Source of the DNA: Azonexus sp. | GTDB lineage: Bacteria > Pseudomonadota > Gammaproteobacteria > Burkholderiales > Rhodocyclaceae | NCBI GenBank assembly: GCA_030697085.1 | Contig: JAUYQT010000345.1 | Coordinates: forward strand, 1-9,316 | Direction of reading: 5' to 3' | Length of the DNA: 9,316 nucleotides | Shown here: positions 6,220-9,316 of the stretch, in pieces | How positions within the stretch are numbered: position 1 is the stretch's first letter | Layout: the number at the start of each line of letters is the position of its first letter | Notes under the pieces: generated by a model | Databases searched by the model: none | Told to the model about the DNA's origin: nothing | What the model saw: the letters and a program-made list of their open reading frames with translations, nothing else | Translations under genes and position numbers: made by a program

Positions 6220-6630
6220 ATGCATATCGATATTCGGGCAAGAGGGTTTGAACTGACGGAAGGTCTGCGCCAACATACCGAACGACGCCTGAATTTTGCC
6301 CTTGGATGGGCCAGTTACGATATTCGCAAAATTGCTGTGCGTCTTTTCGATGTCAATGGGCCTCGCGGTGGTGAAGATAAATGCTGTCGCATTCAAGTCA
6401 CCCTTCCAAAGTCGCAGGATGTCGTGATTGAAGATATCGAAGCAGATCTCTATGTAGCCATTGACCGCGCTGTAGAGCGGGTTGAACGCTCGGTTGCCCG
6501 CCAACTGGAACGGCAACGTGAGCACCAGCACGGCACATTCAAGACGACTGTACCTAACGACGAAGTTGATGAAAACTCCGGTACGACTTCATTTAACGAC
6601 GCATCCGCTATCAACCGAATTCCATCCTGA
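6220..6630 (+). CDS. HPF/RaiA-family ribosome-associated protein
   Basis: A 136-aa protein with the hibernation-promoting-factor fold over residues 1-105: MHIDIRARGFELTEGLRQHTERRLNFAL, then IRKIAVRLFDVNGPRGGEDKCCRIQVTLP, then VVIEDIEADLYVAIDRAVERVERSVARQLERQRE. Related proteins bind the small ribosomal subunit at the mRNA/tRNA channel and silence ribosomes in stationary phase. It lacks the C-terminal dimerisation domain of long HPF; instead it ends in a polar, partly acidic tail of about 30 residues. The ATG at 6220 is preceded by TGGAG (6211-6215) with a 4-nt spacer; an in-frame ATG at 6184 has no such site and lies outside the conserved domain. The yccA gene starts 13 bp after its stop, so they are probably one operon. 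Binding to ribosomes is inferred from family membership. Confidence 0.9.
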   Translation: MHIDIRARGFELTEGLRQHTERRLNFALGWASYDIRKIAVRLFDVNGPRGGEDKCCRIQVTLPKSQDVVIEDIEADLYVAIDRAVERVERSVARQLERQREHQHGTFKTTVPNDEVDENSGTTSFNDASAINRIPS

Positions 6631-6643
6631 CCAGGAGTCCGCC

Positions 6644-7327
6644 ATGAATACCATGCACCCGCTGCCCTTGCCTGAAACTCCGGAAAATGCCATCGCGTCA
6701 GCATCAACCGGCAACAAGGTCATTCGCAACACCTACGCGCTGCTGTCAATCACGCTGCTGTTTGCCGCAGCGACAGCCGCTATGTCGGTAGCCCTGAAAC
6801 TGCCCCACCCCGGTCTTGTTGTAACCTTGATCGGATATTTCGGCCTGCTGTTTCTCACGGCCCGCTTACGCAACAGTAGCTGGGGCCTGCTCTCCGTTTT
6901 TGGCCTGACCGGGTTCATGGGCTACACATTGGGGCCGATCGTCAGCCATTACCTCGGCCTGCCCAACGGAGGGCAAACCGTGATGATGGCCATGGGTTCC
7001 ACGGCAGCAATATTCCTCGGCCTCTCCGGCTATGCGCTGACCACCCGCAAGGATTTCAGTTTCATCGGTGGCTTCCTGACAGCAGGAATTCTTGTTGCTT
7101 TCGTTGCATCGCTGGCGGCTGTATTTCTCAACATTCCGGCCTTGTCATTGACCATTTCGGCGGCATTCGTCTTGTTGATGTCCGGCCTGATCCTCTATGA
7201 AACCAGCAACATCATTCATGGTGGGGAAACGAATTACATCATGGCGACAGTGACCCTGTTTGTGAGCATCTTCAATCTCTTCACCAGCCTGCTCCACTTG
7301 CTTGGCTTTGCGAACAACAGTGACTGA
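6644..7327 (+). CDS. yccA: YccA-like Bax inhibitor-1 family membrane protein
   Basis: A 227-aa inner-membrane protein with about seven transmembrane segments after a 28-residue cytoplasmic N-terminus. It matches E. coli YccA along its length: VIRNTYALLSITLLFAAATA, LVVTLIGYFGLLFLTA, GFMGYTLGPI, SGYALTTRKDFSFIGGFL, and the diagnostic ETSNIIHGGETNYIMATVTLFVSIFNLFTSLLHLLGFA. YccA binds and is slowly degraded by the FtsH-HflKC membrane protease and protects SecY from it when secretion jams; here that role is inferred by homology. The ATG at 6644 follows AGGAG (6633-6637) with 6 nt between. Earlier in-frame starts from 6482 would overlap the HPF-like gene. Conserved Asp/Glu of the BI-1 family are present in the last helices. 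Confidence 0.93.
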   Translation: MNTMHPLPLPETPENAIASASTGNKVIRNTYALLSITLLFAAATAAMSVALKLPHPGLVVTLIGYFGLLFLTARLRNSSWGLLSVFGLTGFMGYTLGPIVSHYLGLPNGGQTVMMAMGSTAAIFLGLSGYALTTRKDFSFIGGFLTAGILVAFVASLAAVFLNIPALSLTISAAFVLLMSGLILYETSNIIHGGETNYIMATVTLFVSIFNLFTSLLHLLGFANNSD

Positions 7328-7347
7328 CCAAGGCAATGAAACAGCAT

Positions 7348-7374
7348 CGGGCTGCTCTTTTAAAGAGCAGCCCG
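7348..7374. other. Strong hairpin between yccA and sbtA
   Basis: CGGGCTGCTCTTT (7348-7360), a single T, then AAAGAGCAGCCCG (7362-7374) form a perfect 13-bp inverted repeat; with a realistic loop TTTTAAA the stem has ten pairs and is GC-rich. It is 20 bp after the yccA stop and 19 bp before the sbtA ATG. Neither side has a run of T, so an intrinsic terminator is doubtful. It may be an attenuator, an RNA-stability element or a protein site. Confidence 0.6.
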
Positions 7375-7393
7375 CTTATCGGGTTCGACAAAA

Positions 7394-8332
7394 ATGATTG
7401 ATGTTGTTGTCTTGTTTTTCCTATTCGGCTTGCTAGCAGGCCTGGCGCGCTCGGAGCTAAAACTGCCGGCAGCGCTTTACGAATCGCTGTCCCTGATTCT
7501 TCTTCTCGCCATTGGCCTCAAGGGGGGTGAAGGCCTGGCCAAGCAGGCACTCAGTCCGCTACTGCCACAGCTAGGCGCGGTGATCGTGCTCGGTGTACTA
7601 CAGACTTTGATCGCCTTCGCCATTCTCATCAAGCTAGGGCGCCTGGGGCGCTCCGATGCAGCGGCAACTGCAGCACATTACGGCTCGGTGAGCGTGGCAA
7701 CCTTTGCGGTCGGAGCTAATTGGCTGATCACACGAGGCATTGAATTCGAGCCACAACTGGCGATTTTCCTGACTGTCATGGAGGTGCCAGCCTTGATTGT
7801 CGGCATCATGCTGGCTCGGGGTGTCAGCAAAAACACAGACTGGCGAGCCTTGGCGCATGAGACCTTTCTCGGCAAGGGCGTGACCTTGTTGCTGGGCGGT
7901 ATGGCCATCGGCTGGATTGCCGGACCTGAAGGGCTGACGCCGATCAAAGGCTTGTTCTACGACTTGTTCAAAGGCGCCCTTGCTTTGTTTTTGCTGGAAA
8001 TGGGATTGATCGTCAGCCGCCAAATTGGCGAGTTACGCAAACGCGGCGCATTCATCATCAGCTTCGGCTTGCTGATGCCCTTGTTCTCAGGCTTGCTTGG
8101 GCTGGGGTGTGCCTCGCTGCTTGATTTGTCGGTGGGCGGGATGACCTTGCTGGCTACGCTGGCGGCAAGCGCTTCCTACATCGCCGTGCCTGCAACCATG
8201 CGTCTGGCAGTTCCCGAAGCAAATCCGGCGCTTTCGCTGTCGGCGGTGCTGGGTGTCACATTCCCCTTTAATATCATGGCTGGCATTCCGCTTTACCATT
8301 ATTTAGCCGTACAACTCGCAGGAGCATTCTGA
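7394..8332 (+). CDS. sbtA: Sodium-dependent bicarbonate transporter, SbtA family
   Basis: A 312-aa inner-membrane protein of the SbtA family (PF05982), which imports bicarbonate with Na+. Hydrophobicity suggests ten transmembrane segments in two five-helix repeats. Recognisable blocks are LPAALYESLSLILLLAIGLKGG, the cross-over loop AAHYGSVSVATFAVGANWL (residues 94-111), TVMEVPALIVGIMLA, LFLLEMGLIVSRQIGELRK, and the second-repeat loop LAASASYIAVPATMRLAVPEANPALSLSAVLGVTFPFNI (about 256-293). The central cytoplasmic linker (about 142-160) is short compared with cyanobacterial SbtA. At the second-repeat loop, cyanobacterial proteins have a Ser-rich SSSD..GPP stretch as I recall it; here it is SASY..VPA, so substrate specificity is not certain. 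No good Shine-Dalgarno precedes the ATG, and a strong hairpin ends 19 bp upstream. The stop overlaps the sbtB start (TGATG). Confidence 0.9.
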   Translation: MIDVVVLFFLFGLLAGLARSELKLPAALYESLSLILLLAIGLKGGEGLAKQALSPLLPQLGAVIVLGVLQTLIAFAILIKLGRLGRSDAAATAAHYGSVSVATFAVGANWLITRGIEFEPQLAIFLTVMEVPALIVGIMLARGVSKNTDWRALAHETFLGKGVTLLLGGMAIGWIAGPEGLTPIKGLFYDLFKGALALFLLEMGLIVSRQIGELRKRGAFIISFGLLMPLFSGLLGLGCASLLDLSVGGMTLLATLAASASYIAVPATMRLAVPEANPALSLSAVLGVTFPFNIMAGIPLYHYLAVQLAGAF

Positions 8333-8640
8333 TGATACCGAACGCGGAAAAACGTACCTTACTGACCGTGATTACCGAAGCTGTCATTGAGCAAAGCCTC
8401 CTCCGAGACCTGGAAAGCTTGGGAGTTCGTGGCTATACCGTATCCGATGCGCGCGGTCGAGGCAGCAGAGGGGTGCGTGATGCTGCGTGGGACGAAGTCG
8501 CTAATATTCGCATCGAAGTTATTTGCCAAAGAACCCAGGCGGAACTGCTACTAGCCCATATTCAAGATCAGTATTACGCCGACTACGCCATGATCGCTTT
8601 TTTGGTGGAAATCGAGATCTTGCGGGGAGAGAAGTTTTGA
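8332..8640 (+). CDS. sbtB: PII-like regulator SbtB
   Basis: A 102-aa PII-superfamily protein; SbtB binds adenine nucleotides including cAMP and docks on SbtA to control bicarbonate uptake. The beta-alpha-beta order is clear: LLTVITEAVIEQSLLRDLESLGVRGYTV, then the T-loop ARGRGSRGVRDAAWDEVANI, then IRIEVICQRTQAELLLAHIQDQYYADYAMIAFLVEIEILRGEKF. The GRGSRGVR segment parallels GKGSRNVR of Synechocystis SbtB, whose two arginines contact nucleotide; here they are R46 and R49. The protein ends right after the last strand, without the C-terminal CGPxGC redox loop of Synechocystis SbtB. It starts inside the sbtA stop, with AGGAG at 8320-8324 within sbtA, 7 nt ahead. It could be labelled a P-II nitrogen regulator, but it lacks the GlnB signature Tyr T-loop and its pairing with sbtA settles the call. 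Confidence 0.9.
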   Translation: MIPNAEKRTLLTVITEAVIEQSLLRDLESLGVRGYTVSDARGRGSRGVRDAAWDEVANIRIEVICQRTQAELLLAHIQDQYYADYAMIAFLVEIEILRGEKF

Positions 8641-8693
8641 ATATCCAGGCCGAAATATGCAAAGCGAAGTAAAGTAAGCTTTCGAGTGAAGAT

Positions 8694-9316
8694 ATGCAAT
8701 CGCCCTATAGGGGCCGTCAGATTGCCTTGCTTACAAGACATGGCAAAGAGAAGGTCATCCAACCGGTGCTGGCGAATTTGCATGGCTGCCATGTGGAACT
8801 CATTACTGGCTACGACACCGATCGTTTGGGTACCTTTACGCGCGATATTGCGCGCGAGGGATCGCAAATCGACGCCGCCCGCAAAAAGGCGAGAATCGGC
8901 ATGGAGTTGGCCGGGCTACCCCTTGGCCTCGCCAGTGAAGGGAGTTTCGGCGCAGATCCCTTTCTTGGAATGTTTCCATGGAACGTCGAGTACCTGATCT
9001 TCATTGACGATGAGCAAGGCCTAGAGGTGATTGGTGTTTCACAGGGAGCCCCCAAGGATATCCATCGGGCAGTAGATAGCTGGGTTGCTACGAAAGCTTT
9101 TGCAATGGAGGCAGGATTTCCTCAGCATCATCTGGTCTTGCGCCCAGACGGCCCGAATGATCGTCGAGTTCGCAAGGGACTGTCGACATGGCCGGAGTTG
9201 GAGGACGCCTATGATTCGGCTATGGCTCAATCCACTATCGGTCAGGTTTTTATTGAAAATGATTTGCGCGCCCATGCCAATCCGACCCGCATGGCAAACA
9301 TCCAACGTGCCGCGGA
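8694..9316 (+). CDS. DUF6671-family protein, unknown function (3' end beyond window)
   Basis: The frame opens at the ATG at 8694 (GAG/GAAG upstream, stop codon 24 bp before, no other start) and stays open to the window end, giving 207 residues. I recognise the DUF6671 family from its blocks: TRHGKEKVIQPVL (14-26), GYDTDRLGTFTRDI (39-52), a helix with ARKKARIGMELAG, LASEGSFGADP (79-89), YLIFIDDEQGLEVIG, FPQHHLVLRP (142-151), KGLSTWPEL, and ENDLRAHANPTRMANI (188-203). The repeated conserved acids, SEGSFG and the RxxxNPTRM stretch look like an active site or ligand site, but no reaction is known to me. Related proteins, as I recall, end with a cysteine-rich putative metal site, which would lie outside. 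It is soluble, with no membrane segment. It is 53 bp after sbtB with no terminator between, so probably the third gene of the sbt operon. Confidence 0.85.
   Translation, partial: MQSPYRGRQIALLTRHGKEKVIQPVLANLHGCHVELITGYDTDRLGTFTRDIAREGSQIDAARKKARIGMELAGLPLGLASEGSFGADPFLGMFPWNVEYLIFIDDEQGLEVIGVSQGAPKDIHRAVDSWVATKAFAMEAGFPQHHLVLRPDGPNDRRVRKGLSTWPELEDAYDSAMAQSTIGQVFIENDLRAHANPTRMANIQRAA

Noticed and set aside
6142..6531. A 129-codon minus-strand frame opposite the HPF-like gene
   Set aside because: It is the antisense shadow of a well-supported gene with no ribosome-binding site or family.
7348..7374. Reading the hairpin after yccA as an ordinary intrinsic terminator
   Set aside because: There is no T-run after the stem on either strand (CTTATCGGG on plus), so it is listed as a hairpin of unknown role.
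8583..8867. A 94-codon minus-strand frame over the sbtB-DUF6671 junction
   Set aside because: It is antisense to two recognisable proteins and has no features of its own.

Overview
The window (about 53% G+C by eye) looks like chromosomal DNA of a betaproteobacterium, probably Rhodocyclales or a relative. This rests on recognised gene families (ClsB-type cardiolipin synthase, GluQRS, class I PurE with PurK, NhaR, HPF-like protein, YccA, proteobacterial SbtA/SbtB), not on any database search. Most of it is a dense housekeeping region. There are no tRNA, rRNA or CRISPR sequences.

Left part (1-2746): the 3' part of a cardiolipin synthase gene on + meets a minus-strand cluster tail to tail. That cluster, in transcription order, is a small membrane-anchored protein with a weak FliL-like end (2746-2279), a 2H phosphoesterase of the 2'-5' RNA ligase family (2243-1590) and gluQ (1585-674). 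The last 26 bp of gluQ overlap the end of the cls gene.

Middle (2747-4355): a gap of about 520 bp without an intact gene holds the start of a decayed IS4-family transposase. Next come minus-strand nhaR (LysR family) and a 176-bp divergent regulatory region facing purE. That region carries a clean LysR-type T-N11-A dyad and a second inverted repeat.

Right part (4356-9316), all on +: purE and purK, overlapping by ATGA; a gap with a nested stem and a direct repeat; an HPF/RaiA-like protein and yccA, 13 bp apart; a strong hairpin without a U-tract; then sbtA and sbtB, overlapping by TGATG, and 53 bp later a DUF6671-family gene that runs off the edge.

How the genes work together: purE/purK perform the bicarbonate-consuming carboxylation step of purine synthesis. 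SbtA is a predicted Na+-dependent bicarbonate importer and SbtB its PII-like, nucleotide-sensing partner. The DUF6671 gene has no known function and is the best candidate here for an undescribed component of a bicarbonate or PII-like system. The HPF-like/yccA pair joins ribosome protection with modulation of membrane proteolysis. A link between Na+-responsive NhaR, bicarbonate-using PurK and Na+/bicarbonate transport is only inference from proximity.
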